Shown here: in pieces, positions 56,083 to 64,000 of the stretch
Layout of the letters: each line of letters starts with the position of its first letter
Numbering within the stretch: position 1 is the stretch's first letter
Origin: Luteimicrobium album
GTDB taxonomy: Bacteria; Actinomycetota; Actinomycetes; Actinomycetales; Cellulomonadaceae
Direction: 5' to 3'
Length of the DNA stretch: 64,000 nt
Assembly: GCF_030161555.1 (NCBI RefSeq)
Contig: NZ_BSUK01000001.1
Location: 558,001 to 622,000, forward strand
The notes under the pieces: model-generated
Seen by the model: the letters and a program-made list of their open reading frames with translations, nothing else
The model's database searches: none
What the model was told of the DNA's origin: nothing
Program-made: the position numbers and the translations under genes

Positions 56083-56190
56083 CGGGTGGGGCGGGTGGGG
56101 TGCGCGCGGTCGTGGCGGGTCTGGCGGGAGCCGAAGCGAGGAACGAGCGAGGCGGATGGAAGACCGCGCGCACCCCACCCGCCCCACCCG
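56083..56190. repeat. large palindrome, 29-bp perfect arms
   Basis: Arms at 56083-56111 and 56162-56190 (starting CGGGTGGGGCGGGTGGGGTG) are exact complements around a 50-base loop containing GAGCCGAAGCGAGGAACGAG. It lies 74 bases downstream of the LacI gene that ends at 56264. I see no gene in 55569-56263 apart from the repeats listed. It is distinct in sequence from the copies A-D family. Confidence 0.85.
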
Positions 56191-56263
56191 ACCAAGCCAC
56201 AGGACGCACGGCCCGACCACAGGACGCGCGACGCCACCGCAGACGGAGCGGAACCGACGGCCC

Positions 56264-57277
56264 TCAGCTCGTCGGCGTCGTCGAGCCTCGCACCATGAGC
56301 CGGCACGGCAGCTTCTCGACGCCGTGCGTCGGCGAGCCGCCGATGGCGTCGAAGAGCATCCCCGCGGCCCGGCGGCCGAGCTCCTGGAGGTTCATGTCGA
56401 TGGTCGAGAGCGGGGGACGCGCGTTCATGGCGAGCACCTCCCAGTTGTCGTGTCCGATCACGGCGACGTCGTCGGGGATCTCGCGGCCCAGCTCGCGGAG
56501 CGCGTCCATCGCGCCGCGGGCGATCTGGTCGCTGCCGCAGATGAGCCCGTCGAGGTCGGGGCGCGCTTCGAGCAGCACCCGCGCGGCCCCGCGCCCCCAC
56601 CCTTCGGACCACGAGCCGAACAGGGCGTCCTGGACCGGCTCGACGCCGGCGTCGTGCAGCGCGGTGAGCGCACCGGCGAGCCGGTCGTGGGCCGCACCGT
56701 AGCCGCGGTCGCCGGTGACGATGCCGATCGACCGGCGACCCGTGCTGAGCAGGTGCTCGGCCGCGAGCCGCCCGCCCTGCACGTTGTCGCTGGTCACGGA
56801 TGAGTCGTCGGGGTCCTCGGAGGGCGCGTACGCGTAGACGACGGGGACGTTGATGTCGCCGGCGAGCGACGGGCGCGGGTCCGGGCGCGCCCCCACGACG
56901 ATGAGCCCGTCGACGTGGCGCGACAGAAGTGCGCGGACCTGGTGCTGCTCGCGGATGGCGTCGCCACGCGCGTCGCACAGGAAGACCGACGTGGAGCCGG
57001 CGCCGAAGGCGTCCTCGGCGCCCATCATGATCGGGATCGAGAAGCGGCCTTCCAGGTCGGAGGTGAGGAGCCCGACGGTCCCCGTCGTGCCCGAGAGCAG
57101 GCCACGCGCGAGCGGGTTCGGCACGAAGGACAGGGCCTCCGCCGACCGCATCACCTTCTCACGCGTCGACTCGCGGACCTGCGCCCGCCCGTTGAGCGCC
57201 TTCGACGCGGTCGCGATGGACACGCCTGCCAGCCGGGCCACGTCGCCGAGCGTGGCCGGCTTGGTCTTCTCCACCAT
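56264..57277 (-). CDS. LacI-family regulator of the arabinoside import operon
   Basis: 337 residues, intact. HTH 'ATLGDVARLAGVSIATASKA', hinge 'LNGRAQVRESTREKVMRSAE', effector domain 'GTVGLLTSDLEGRFSIPIMM', 'SVTSDNVQGGRLAAEHLLST', 'LDGLICGSDQIARGAMDALR', 'VAVIGHDNWEVLAMNARPPL'. ATG 57277 is chosen because 'MVEKTKPATLG' is the usual LacI spacing. It is divergent from the binding-protein gene, with a palindromic site placed just after that operon's -10 box. The effector is presumably an arabinose-containing sugar. Confidence 0.9.
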   Translation of the reverse strand: MVEKTKPATLGDVARLAGVSIATASKALNGRAQVRESTREKVMRSAEALSFVPNPLARGLLSGTTGTVGLLTSDLEGRFSIPIMMGAEDAFGAGSTSVFLCDARGDAIREQHQVRALLSRHVDGLIVVGARPDPRPSLAGDINVPVVYAYAPSEDPDDSSVTSDNVQGGRLAAEHLLSTGRRSIGIVTGDRGYGAAHDRLAGALTALHDAGVEPVQDALFGSWSEGWGRGAARVLLEARPDLDGLICGSDQIARGAMDALRELGREIPDDVAVIGHDNWEVLAMNARPPLSTIDMNLQELGRRAAGMLFDAIGGSPTHGVEKLPCRLMVRGSTTPTS

Positions 57278-57349
57278 CCTGAGCCCCCTGTCCGAGGTCA
57301 CCGTGCAAGGTTTTCGCCGAGGTTAACAGAACCCGACCCCTTGTCCTGC

Positions 57350-57395
57350 TTGACGTGCTGTAGTCACGATGCTAGCGTCCGCGAAAAGCATTTCG
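57350..57395 (+). promoter_or_regulatory. sigma70-like promoter with overlapping LacI operator
   Basis: TTGACG (57350-57355), 17-bp spacer, TAGCGT (57373-57378). CGAAA-AGCA-TTTCG (57382-57395) follows at the expected start site, where a bound repressor would block transcription of the importer/GH127 operon. Predicted by eye. Confidence 0.5.
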
Positions 57396-57486
57396 GTAGT
57401 TTCGAGATGCACCGGCCGTGGACAGCAGGCGGGCGCCGCGGCCCCAGGCCAGCCGGATCTCAGAGTCGAGAAGTGAGAGGCACACG

Positions 57487-58812
57487 ATGAAGCACAACGC
57501 ACACGGGCGAGGCCGCGGGCGGATCGCCCTGGGAGCGGTGGCCGCCGTCACCGGCGTCGCGCTCACCCTCGCCGGCTGCGGCAGCAGCAGCGGCGGAGAC
57601 GACGACAAGGCCGCGTCGGCGATCCCCACCGGCGGGACCGACGACGGCACCTCGCTGACCATGTGGTCGCGCGCCCCGCTCGAGAAGCAGGCGACCAACG
57701 CGGTGAACGAGTACAACAAGACGCACAAGAACCAGGTCAAGCTCGAGCTCCTCCCCAACGACGACGTCGAGGGCAAGGTCGGCGCGGCCGTCCAGACGGG
57801 CAGCCTGCCCGACATCCTCGCAGGCGACGTCGTCCGCGTCCCCTACTGGACCGAGCAGGGCATCTTCATGGACCTGACCAAGCAGATCGACTCGCTCCCC
57901 GAGAAGGCCGACCTGCAGTCCGGCCACATCAAGGCCGGCACGGTGGACGGCAAGGAGCACACCCTGCCGTTCGTCACCGACATCTCCGTGATGGTCTGGA
58001 ACAAGGACCTCTACAAGGAGGCCGGTCTCGACCCCGACAAGGGCCCCACCACCCTCCAGGAGTTCGAGGACCAGGCCATGGCCGTCGCGAAGCTCGGCAA
58101 GAAGGACGTCGCCGGCACCTACCTGGCCGGCCAGTCCGGCGGAGCGCTCGTCTTCACGCTCTTCCCCATGATCTGGGGCAACGGCGAGAAGGCGATCAAC
58201 GACGAGGGCACCGAGTCCCTCATGGCGAGCGACTCCGCGAAGAAGCTCTACGCGGCCTACGCGGACCTCGCCAAGACCCCGAACGGCCTCGGCGCCGGCT
58301 CCAAGGAGGAGACCGGGGCGACGTGGACCGCGCCGTTCCAGAACGGGAAGATCGGCGTGATGCAGTACCCGGCCACGGCCGTGAGCGCACTGTTCGACAC
58401 CTCGAAGTTCGACATCGGCGTCGCCCCCATCCCGGGCGTCGACGGCGGTTCCTCCACGTTCCTCGGCGGCGACGCCATCGGCGTCTCCAAGGACTCGAAG
58501 CACGAGGCTCAGGCCTGGAACTTCCTGTCGTGGCTCATGACCGAGGACGCGCAGCAGAAGGTCTTCGCCGACAACAACGACACGGCGTCGAACCTCAAGG
58601 TGCTCGAGAACGGCTACAAGGACGCCGACCCTCGCACCGTCATCGCGAACAGCACCATCAAGGACGGGCAGACGCCCATCGCGGTGAACTTCAACGAGGC
58701 GTTCAACGCCGCCGGCAGCCCCTGGCAGATCCTCGTCCAGGATGCCGTCTGGGGTGACGCGTCGAAGGTCGACAGCGACAACGACGCCATCACGTCGACG
58801 CTCGGCCAGTAG
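57487..58812 (+). CDS. sugar ABC transporter substrate-binding lipoprotein
   Basis: 441 residues, family 1 extracellular solute-binding protein. Lipobox 'GVALTLAGCGSSSGG'. 'TSLTMWSRAPLEKQATNAVN', 'VGAAVQTGSLPDILAGDVVR', 'LPFVTDISVMVWNKDLYKEA', 'TWTAPFQNGKIGVMQYPATA', 'FLGGDAIGVSKDSKHEAQAW'. Feeds an oligosaccharide to the two permeases that follow. No ATPase gene is in the operon; a shared MsiK-type ATPase encoded elsewhere is usual for this class (inference). Confidence 0.92.
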   Translation: MKHNAHGRGRGRIALGAVAAVTGVALTLAGCGSSSGGDDDKAASAIPTGGTDDGTSLTMWSRAPLEKQATNAVNEYNKTHKNQVKLELLPNDDVEGKVGAAVQTGSLPDILAGDVVRVPYWTEQGIFMDLTKQIDSLPEKADLQSGHIKAGTVDGKEHTLPFVTDISVMVWNKDLYKEAGLDPDKGPTTLQEFEDQAMAVAKLGKKDVAGTYLAGQSGGALVFTLFPMIWGNGEKAINDEGTESLMASDSAKKLYAAYADLAKTPNGLGAGSKEETGATWTAPFQNGKIGVMQYPATAVSALFDTSKFDIGVAPIPGVDGGSSTFLGGDAIGVSKDSKHEAQAWNFLSWLMTEDAQQKVFADNNDTASNLKVLENGYKDADPRTVIANSTIKDGQTPIAVNFNEAFNAAGSPWQILVQDAVWGDASKVDSDNDAITSTLGQ

Positions 58813-58885
58813 TCCACCGCACGCGCGCGGCGGGCGGGAGCCCCGAGGCACCGCCCGCCGCGCACCCGCCCAACGGAGGGTCCCC

Positions 58886-59848
58886 ATGAGCCAGTCCACC
58901 TACGCGGAGCCGGTGGTGGCGCCGTCGCCCCTCGCGACGTCGTCGTCCGGACGACGACGTCGCACCGCGACCCAGCTCGAGAATCGACGCGGCTGGCTCT
59001 TCGCCTCGCCCACCGCGCTCCTGCTCGTCGTCCTGTTCGTCGCGCCGGTCGTCGTGGTCGTGGTGATGGCGTGCTCGCACTGGACGCTGCTGGGCGGCGC
59101 CCAGGGCGGCAACTTCCCTGACAACTTCACCAAGCTCTTCTCCGACCCGCTGCTCGGCAAGTCGATCGGGTTCACGCTCAAGTACACGGCCCTGACGACG
59201 CTGATCCTCATGCCGATCGCCTACGGGCTCGCGCTCCTCGTGCAGGAGTCGCGCCGCTGGAACACGTTCCTGCGGACCGCGATCCTCGTGCCCTCGGCGC
59301 TCGGCATCGCGTCGGCGTCGCTGCTGTTCTACGCGCTGTACTCGCCGCAGGTCGGCCCGATCAACGGGATCCTCGAGAAGGTCGCGGGCACGGAGGCCGG
59401 CGCCTCGATCCTCGGCACACCGGGCGGTGCGCTCTGGGCGACCGTCGTGCTCGTCGTCTGGCGCTTCGCCGGGTACTACATGCTGCTCACGATGGTCGGC
59501 CTGCAGGCCATCCCGTCGGAGGTCTACGAGGCTGCGCGCATCGACGGCGCGGGTCGCCTGCGGACCCTGCGCTCCATCACGCTGCCGCTCCTGCGCCCGA
59601 CCATCGCGATGACGATGATCCTGTCGATCACCGGCTCGCTGCTGGCGTTCGACCAGTTCTACATCCTCACCAAGGGCGGGCCGAACAACTCGACCCTCAC
59701 GATCGTCCAGCTCATCTACCGCGACGCGTTCGAGACGCGCAAGGACCTCGGCCTCGCCGCCGCGCTGTCCGTGCTGCTGCTGCTCGCGCTCGTGATCATC
59801 AACATGATCCAGCTCCGGGCCCTCAAGCTCGACGCGGACGAGAAGTAG
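58886..59848 (+). CDS. sugar ABC transporter permease (MalF-type)
   Basis: 320 residues, six membrane helices, BPD_transp_1 fold. 'LFASPTALLLVVLFVAPVVV', coupling loop 'EVYEAARIDGAGRLRTLRSI', 'SITGSLLAFDQFYILTKGGP'. ATG 58886 has GGAGGG eight bases upstream. The 73-bp spacer after the binding-protein gene contains a GC-rich dyad (GCGGGCGGGAG/CGCCCGCCGCG region) that may attenuate downstream expression, as is common between binding-protein and permease genes. Confidence 0.92.
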   Translation: MSQSTYAEPVVAPSPLATSSSGRRRRTATQLENRRGWLFASPTALLLVVLFVAPVVVVVVMACSHWTLLGGAQGGNFPDNFTKLFSDPLLGKSIGFTLKYTALTTLILMPIAYGLALLVQESRRWNTFLRTAILVPSALGIASASLLFYALYSPQVGPINGILEKVAGTEAGASILGTPGGALWATVVLVVWRFAGYYMLLTMVGLQAIPSEVYEAARIDGAGRLRTLRSITLPLLRPTIAMTMILSITGSLLAFDQFYILTKGGPNNSTLTIVQLIYRDAFETRKDLGLAAALSVLLLLALVIINMIQLRALKLDADEK

Positions 59849-59858
59849 GAGTCCCGCG

Positions 59859-60679
59859 ATGAAGAGGTCCAACGCGGCCGGCCGGTCCGCCGCCTACACG
59901 CTCACCACCGTCATGGCCGTCGTCTTCATGCTGCCCCTCGTCTGGGCGGTCGTGAGCTCGGTCTCGCCGAGCCCCGGCACGGCGCAGACCGACGGCTTCG
60001 GCTTCGGCAACTACACGACGATGTTCAGGTACGGGCTCGGCTTCCCGACGTACCTGAAGAACTCGCTGGTGGTGTCGGTCGGCGCGACCGTCGTCACGAT
60101 CGTCATCGCGGCGACCGGCGGCTACGCGTTCGCGCGGTTCCGGTTCCGTGGGCGCAGCGCCCTGTTCGTCCTGGTCCTGTCGGTCATGATGATCCCCTAC
60201 GCGGCCCTGCTCATCCCGCTGCTCGTGTGGATGAAGGACATCCACCTGCAGAACTCGCTGATCGGCGTGGCGCTCGTCCTCACGCTGTTCCAGGTCCCGT
60301 TCTCGATCTTCATGATGCGGAACTCGTTCGCGACGATCCCGCGCGAGCTCGAAGAGGCCGCCTACATCGACGGCTGCAACGCGTTCCAGGCGTTCTACCG
60401 GATCATGCTCCCCGCCGTCCGCCCCGGGATCGTGACCGTCGGCCTGTTCACCTACCTGGCCGCGTGGAACGACTTCATGGTCTCGCTGTACCTGCTGAGC
60501 ACCGAGAAGGCGCCGCTCCCCTCGCCCTCGTCAACATGCGCCAGCAGACCATGGGCGTCATCGACTACGGCTCGACGACGGCCGGCGTGGTCGTGCTCAC
60601 GCTCCCGGCGATCGTCCTGTTCCTCGCACTCCAGCGCTACTACATCCGCGGCTTCACGTCAGGCGCGGTGAAGGGATGA
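59859..60679 (+). CDS. sugar ABC transporter permease (MalG-type, frame break)
   Basis: About 274 residues. 'VMAVVFMLPLVWAVVSSVSP', 'YLKNSLVVSVGATVVTIVIA', 'LEEAAYIDGCNAFQAFYRIM' (coupling loop), 'YLAAWNDFMVSLYLLSTEKA', then, after one missing C in the run at 60518-60521, 'LALVNMRQQTMGVIDYGSTT' and 'LQRYYIRGFTSGAVKG'. The stop overlaps the GH127 start (ATGA), so import and intracellular hydrolysis are translationally linked. Confidence 0.92.
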
Positions 60680-62617
60680 CTTCCAACGTGACTCCACTGA
60701 CCACGTCGAGCCCTCGCCCCACCGGGTCCCGGCACCGTCAGGTGATCGCCCCCGTCTCCCCGGCACGGGCGCCCTGCGACCGCTCGGCCTCGACGACGTC
60801 CGCATCGACGCCGGGTTCTGGGCCGACCGGCAGACGCTCAACCACGACGCGATCGTCCCGCACATCGCGGCCTGGCAGGAGCGTACCGGCTGGCTCGCGA
60901 ACTTCGACGCCGTGGCCGCGGGCACCGTCGCGACGACGCGGCGCGGCCGCGAGTTCTCCGACTCCGAGATCTACAAGCTGCTCGAGGCGATGGCCTGGGA
61001 GATCGGCCGGACCGGCGACGAGGCGCTCGAGACGCGGCTCGAGGGGATCGTCGCGCGCGTCGCCGCGGCCCAGCAGCCGGACGGGTACCTCAACACGCGG
61101 TTCGGCAACCCCGGCCAGCCCGCGCGCTACACCCAGCTCGACTGGGGGCACGAGCTGTACTGCTACGGCCACCTGTTCCAGGCCGCCGTCGCGCGGCTGC
61201 GGACCGGCCGGAGGGACCGCCTCGTTGACGTGGCGCTCCGCGCCGCGGACCACGTCTGCGACACGTTCGGCCCCGACGGCATCCAGGGCGTGTGCGGGCA
61301 CGCCGAGATCGAGCCGGCGCTGGTCGAGCTGTACCGGGCCACCGGCGACGAGCGGTACCTCGCGCAGGCCCGGCTGTTCCTCGACCGGCGTGGCCACCAC
61401 ACCCTCCCCGACGTCGAGTTCGGCCGCGCCTACTTCCAGGACGACGTCCCGATCCTCGACGCCACCGACCTGCGCGGGCACGCCGTCCGGGCGCTGTACC
61501 TGTCCGCGGGGGCCGTCGACGCCGCCGTCGAGCAGGACGACGCCGCGCTCGCCGAGGCCGTGGAACGCCAGTACCGTCGCGCGCTCGAGCGGCGGACGTA
61601 CCTGACCGGCGGGATGGGCTCGCACCACCAGGACGAGGCGTTCGGCGACGACTACGAGCTCCCGCCCGACCGCGCCTACTGCGAGACGTGCGCGGGTGTC
61701 GCGTCCGTCATGGTCGCGTGGCGGCTCCTGCTGCGCACGGGCGACCTGCGCTACGCCGACACGATCGAGCGGACCTTGTACAACGTCGTCGCCACGTCAC
61801 CCCGCGAGGACGGCCGGGCGTTCTTCTACACGAACCCGCTCCAGCAGCGGGTCGCCGCGCAGGAGACCGACCCCGACGCCGTCAGCCCCGCGCCCACGCG
61901 CAGCTCCGGGCGCCGTGGTTCGAGGTGTCGTGCTGCCCGCCCAACGTCGCCCGCACGCTCGCGCAGCTCGCGACGTACGTGGCCACCGTGTCGGACGACG
62001 GCGTCCAGCTCCTCCAGTACGTGACCGGGCAGGTGCGGGCCGAGCTCGCGGGCGGCACGGTCCGTCTCGAGATCGCGACCCGCTACCCCGCGGACGGCGT
62101 GGTGGCGGTGACCGTCGTCGAGGCCCCCGACCGGCCGTGGGACCTCACGCTGCGCGTCCCCGTCTGGGCCGAGGGCGCCACCGTCGAGGACGGCGGGAGG
62201 GTGGCGCGCGCCCAGGGTCCGGGCCACGTGGTCTCGAACCTGGCGGCCGGGGACGTCGTCGTGCTGCGGCTCCCCCTGACGCCGCGGTGGACCTATCCCG
62301 ACCCGCGCATCGACGCGGTCCGCGGCACCGTGGCCGTCGAACGGGGTCCTCTGGTTCTGTGCGCGGAGTCCGTGGACCTGCCCGACGGCGTGGACCTCGA
62401 GACGCTCTGTGTCGACCCGATGCTCCCACCGCGGCCCGACGGGGACGGCGCCCTCGTCGAGGCGACCAGCGTCGCGTTCGCCGAGCCCGACGGCGCGCCG
62501 TACGGTCCGCTGCCGGTCCCGAGCGCCGTCCGCTCCGTCGAGTGCCGGCTCGTGCCCTACCACCGCTGGGCGAACCGTGGCCCGAGCACGATGCGGGTCT
62601 GGCTACCTCGGGGCTGA
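60676..62617 (+). CDS. GH127 beta-L-arabinofuranosidase (two frame breaks)
   Basis: About 647 residues, no signal peptide, so cytoplasmic. GH127 layout: 'GFWADRQTLNHDAIVPHIAA', 'DGYLNTRF', 'YCYGHLFQAAVAR', 'LTGGMGSHHQDEAFGDDYEL', zinc and catalytic residues 'YCETCAGVASVMVAWRLLL' (Glu, Cys) and 'EVSCCPPNVARTLAQLATYV' (Cys-Cys; the first Cys is the nucleophile in characterised GH127), and a C-terminal beta domain. Frames rejoin with one C in runs at 60758-60761 and 61886-61889. It releases L-arabinose from beta-linked arabinofuranosides imported by the preceding transporter. Confidence 0.92.
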
Positions 62618-62631
62618 CGGCGAGGCCGCCG

Positions 62632-63732
62632 TCACCCGGTTCGGCGGGGCGGGGCCGTAGAGCTGCGGACGACGAGCTCGGGGACGGACAACGCGTCCGG
62701 ACCGGTGCTCTCGGTTCTGTCGATCGCCGCCACGACTCGTGCCACAGCTTCTCGTCCGACGGCGACGAAATCGAAGTGCACGGTCGTCAGCGCCGGTTCG
62801 AAGTACCCCGCCTCCGCGATATCGTCGAAGCCCACCACGCTCACGTCGTCCGGCACCCGGACTCCCGCCTCGTGGAGGGCCTTCACGAACCCGAGTGCGA
62901 GGCGGTCGCTGGCGGCCAGGACCGCAGTTGGCGCGCCGCTGCGCTCAAGGTACTTTCGCCCGGCCGCGTAACCGGCCGCGGCGCTCCAGTCGTCTGCCCG
63001 GATCATCTCGCGTCCCGTGCGCTCCGCCAACCTCAGCTCGCTGTCCCAGCCCCGTGCACGCGCGTCGCTCGCCATCCACCCCACGGGACCCGCGATGTGG
63101 AGCACCTCCCGATGCCCGAGCTCGATCAGGTGACGCGTGGCGAGCTGCGCGCCGTACACGTCGTCGATCCCGACCGACGACGCGCTCGAGGCCATGCCCT
63201 GCTCGAAGACGGCGATGGGTAGCCCGACCGAGATGCCACGCATGACCTCGACGACCTCTGCCATCGGAGCCAGCACGACCACGCCGTCGACGGCATCGAG
63301 CCGGAACTGGTCGAGCGCGCGCTGGAGGCTCGCACGGTCGAGGTCGTCCAAGGGCGTCAGGTGGGTCGAGTAGCCACGCCGACGCGCCTCGTCGGTAACC
63401 CCGAAGAGGGCGTCGGCGGGGCCGTTCACCGAGAGCGCGAAGCAGACGACGCCCAGGCCCATCGTCCGGTTGGTTGCGAGGGCACGGGCCGTGGAGTTGC
63501 GTCGGTATCCCAGCCTCTGGATCGCTTCCTCGACCCGCTGGCGGACGTCGTCGCTGACGTTCGGGTGGTCGTTGACGACCCGTGACACCGTCTGCTGCGA
63601 CACTCCGGCCAGTCGTGCCACGTCGAGCATGCGCGGCGGGCCTCCCGTCGCCCGGGCCCGCGATCCGCCCGCTCGCCCACCGTCACCAGAGGTGCGCTGA
63701 CGGGCGGTTCGTGCGGGCGTCGTCGAGGTCAC
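62632..63732 (-). CDS. LacI-family regulator
   Basis: 366 residues, intact. HTH 'RMLDVARLAGVSQQTVSRVV', 'NDHPNVSDDVRQRVEEAIQR', 'LGYRRNSTARALATNRTMGL', sugar domain 'GVVVLAPMAEVVEVMRGISV', 'SVGIDDVYGAQLATRHLIEL', 'APTAVLAASDRLALGFVKAL', 'VSVVGFDDIAEAGYFEPALT'. GTG 63732 gives a ~32-residue Thr/Arg/Gly-rich tail before the HTH; an ATG at 63630 just before it is an alternative. Convergent with GH127. Targets unknown; possibly genes beyond the right edge. Confidence 0.88.
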   Translation of the reverse strand: MTSTTPARTARQRTSGDGGRAGGSRARATGGPPRMLDVARLAGVSQQTVSRVVNDHPNVSDDVRQRVEEAIQRLGYRRNSTARALATNRTMGLGVVCFALSVNGPADALFGVTDEARRRGYSTHLTPLDDLDRASLQRALDQFRLDAVDGVVVLAPMAEVVEVMRGISVGLPIAVFEQGMASSASSVGIDDVYGAQLATRHLIELGHREVLHIAGPVGWMASDARARGWDSELRLAERTGREMIRADDWSAAAGYAAGRKYLERSGAPTAVLAASDRLALGFVKALHEAGVRVPDDVSVVGFDDIAEAGYFEPALTTVHFDFVAVGREAVARVVAAIDRTESTGPDALSVPELVVRSSTAPPRRTG

Positions 63733-63752
63733 CGTCCCATTATCCCGTGCCG

Positions 63753-63792
63753 GGGCGGGCCCGAACGGCACGATCGCCGTCCGGGCCCGCCC
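63753..63792. terminator. GC-rich terminator hairpin
   Basis: GGGCGGGCCCG (63753-63763) pairs with CGGGCCCGCCC (63782-63792), extended by ACGG/CCGT. It starts nine bases after the stop of the partial gene at the right edge (minus strand) and upstream of the LacI gene. Confidence 0.75.
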
Positions 63793-63800
63793 GTCCGCTA

Positions 63801-64000
63801 CTAGCGCCAGCCGGCGCGAGTGACGCGCGGGTCGTTCTCGTAAGGCCACTGCGCGTCGACGATCAGGTAGTCGATCGTCGTGTACGTCCCATCGGTCGTG
63901 GCACGCAGCGTCTCGGGCCCGTCGAACCCGATGACCCGCCAGCCGATGCCGCCGGCGTTGCCCCCGTAGACAGGATCGGCGTAGAAACCCTGGCGGGTGT
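63801..64000 (-). CDS. gluconate 2-dehydrogenase subunit 3-like protein, C-terminal part
   Basis: Only the last ~66 residues are in the window. 'TRQGFYADPVYGGNAGGIGW' followed by 'RVIGFDGP' matches the conserved C-terminal motif of gluconate 2-dehydrogenase subunit 3 (Tat-exported small subunit of membrane FAD dehydrogenases). The tail 'IVDAQWPYENDPRVTRAGWR' is longer than usual. The partner FAD subunit would be expected next to it outside the window. Confidence 0.72.
   Translation of the reverse strand, partial: TRQGFYADPVYGGNAGGIGWRVIGFDGPETLRATTDGTYTTIDYLIVDAQWPYENDPRVTRAGWR

Overview
The window is very GC-rich, with almost every third codon position G or C. It has dense operons with GTG/ATG stop-start overlaps, a menaquinone pathway, a ResB/ResC (system II) cytochrome c maturation operon, a bS22-type mini-protein and IS30. 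These point to a high-GC actinobacterium. The secreted multi-domain glycosidase with chitin-type carbohydrate modules and the L-rhamnose and L-arabinofuranoside utilisation loci fit plant-polymer-degrading Micrococcales (Cellulomonadaceae/Promicromonosporaceae type); that placement is inference.

Layout. 1-6.8 kb: an NlpC/P60-like fragment, menC, a TetR/Gdx-SugE pair, an EamA exporter, menB, an SRPBCC protein and a membrane metallophosphoesterase. 6.8-13.2 kb: a degraded regulator tail, a GNAT, and an osmoprotectant (glycine-betaine type) ABC transporter whose ATPase is separated from its two permeases and binding protein by an IS30 element and repeats. The binding protein looks circularly permuted. 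13.2-16.9 kb: a small HTH operon behind a striking 14-bp-periodic operator array, an FAD/disulfide oxidoreductase, and a DUF3048 lipoprotein. 17-21.3 kb: menE, menA, VanZ-RDD, DUF4229 and PLDc_N membrane proteins. 21.3-26.3 kb: histidine phosphatase-TlpA-CcdA-ResB-CcsB. 26.4-37.6 kb: MarR/YceI, glutaredoxin, HAD, bS22, AcuC, TrkH/TrkA, FUSC/MarR, TetR-ABC exporter. 37.9-50.2 kb: one nine-gene rhamnose operon (rhaTPQS-M-I-D-B-lldD) divergent from a LacI regulator. 50.3-62.6 kb: a 1.7-kilo-residue secreted glycosidase and a LacI-controlled sugar ABC importer with a GH127 beta-L-arabinofuranosidase. 62.6-64 kb: another LacI regulator and the 3' end of a gluconate-2-dehydrogenase subunit-3-like gene.

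Two themes cut across the window. First, about 22 genes are interrupted by about 31 single frame breaks. Nearly all are explained by one missing C/G in a short homopolymer, so I treat them as probable sequence errors and annotate the full genes. Second, intergenic spaces carry a dispersed structured repeat: a ~95-99 bp hairpin with a conserved core and compensatory changes, four copies, linked to 21-bp-period tandem repeats. I do not recognise it as a named family, and it is the best candidate for something undescribed.
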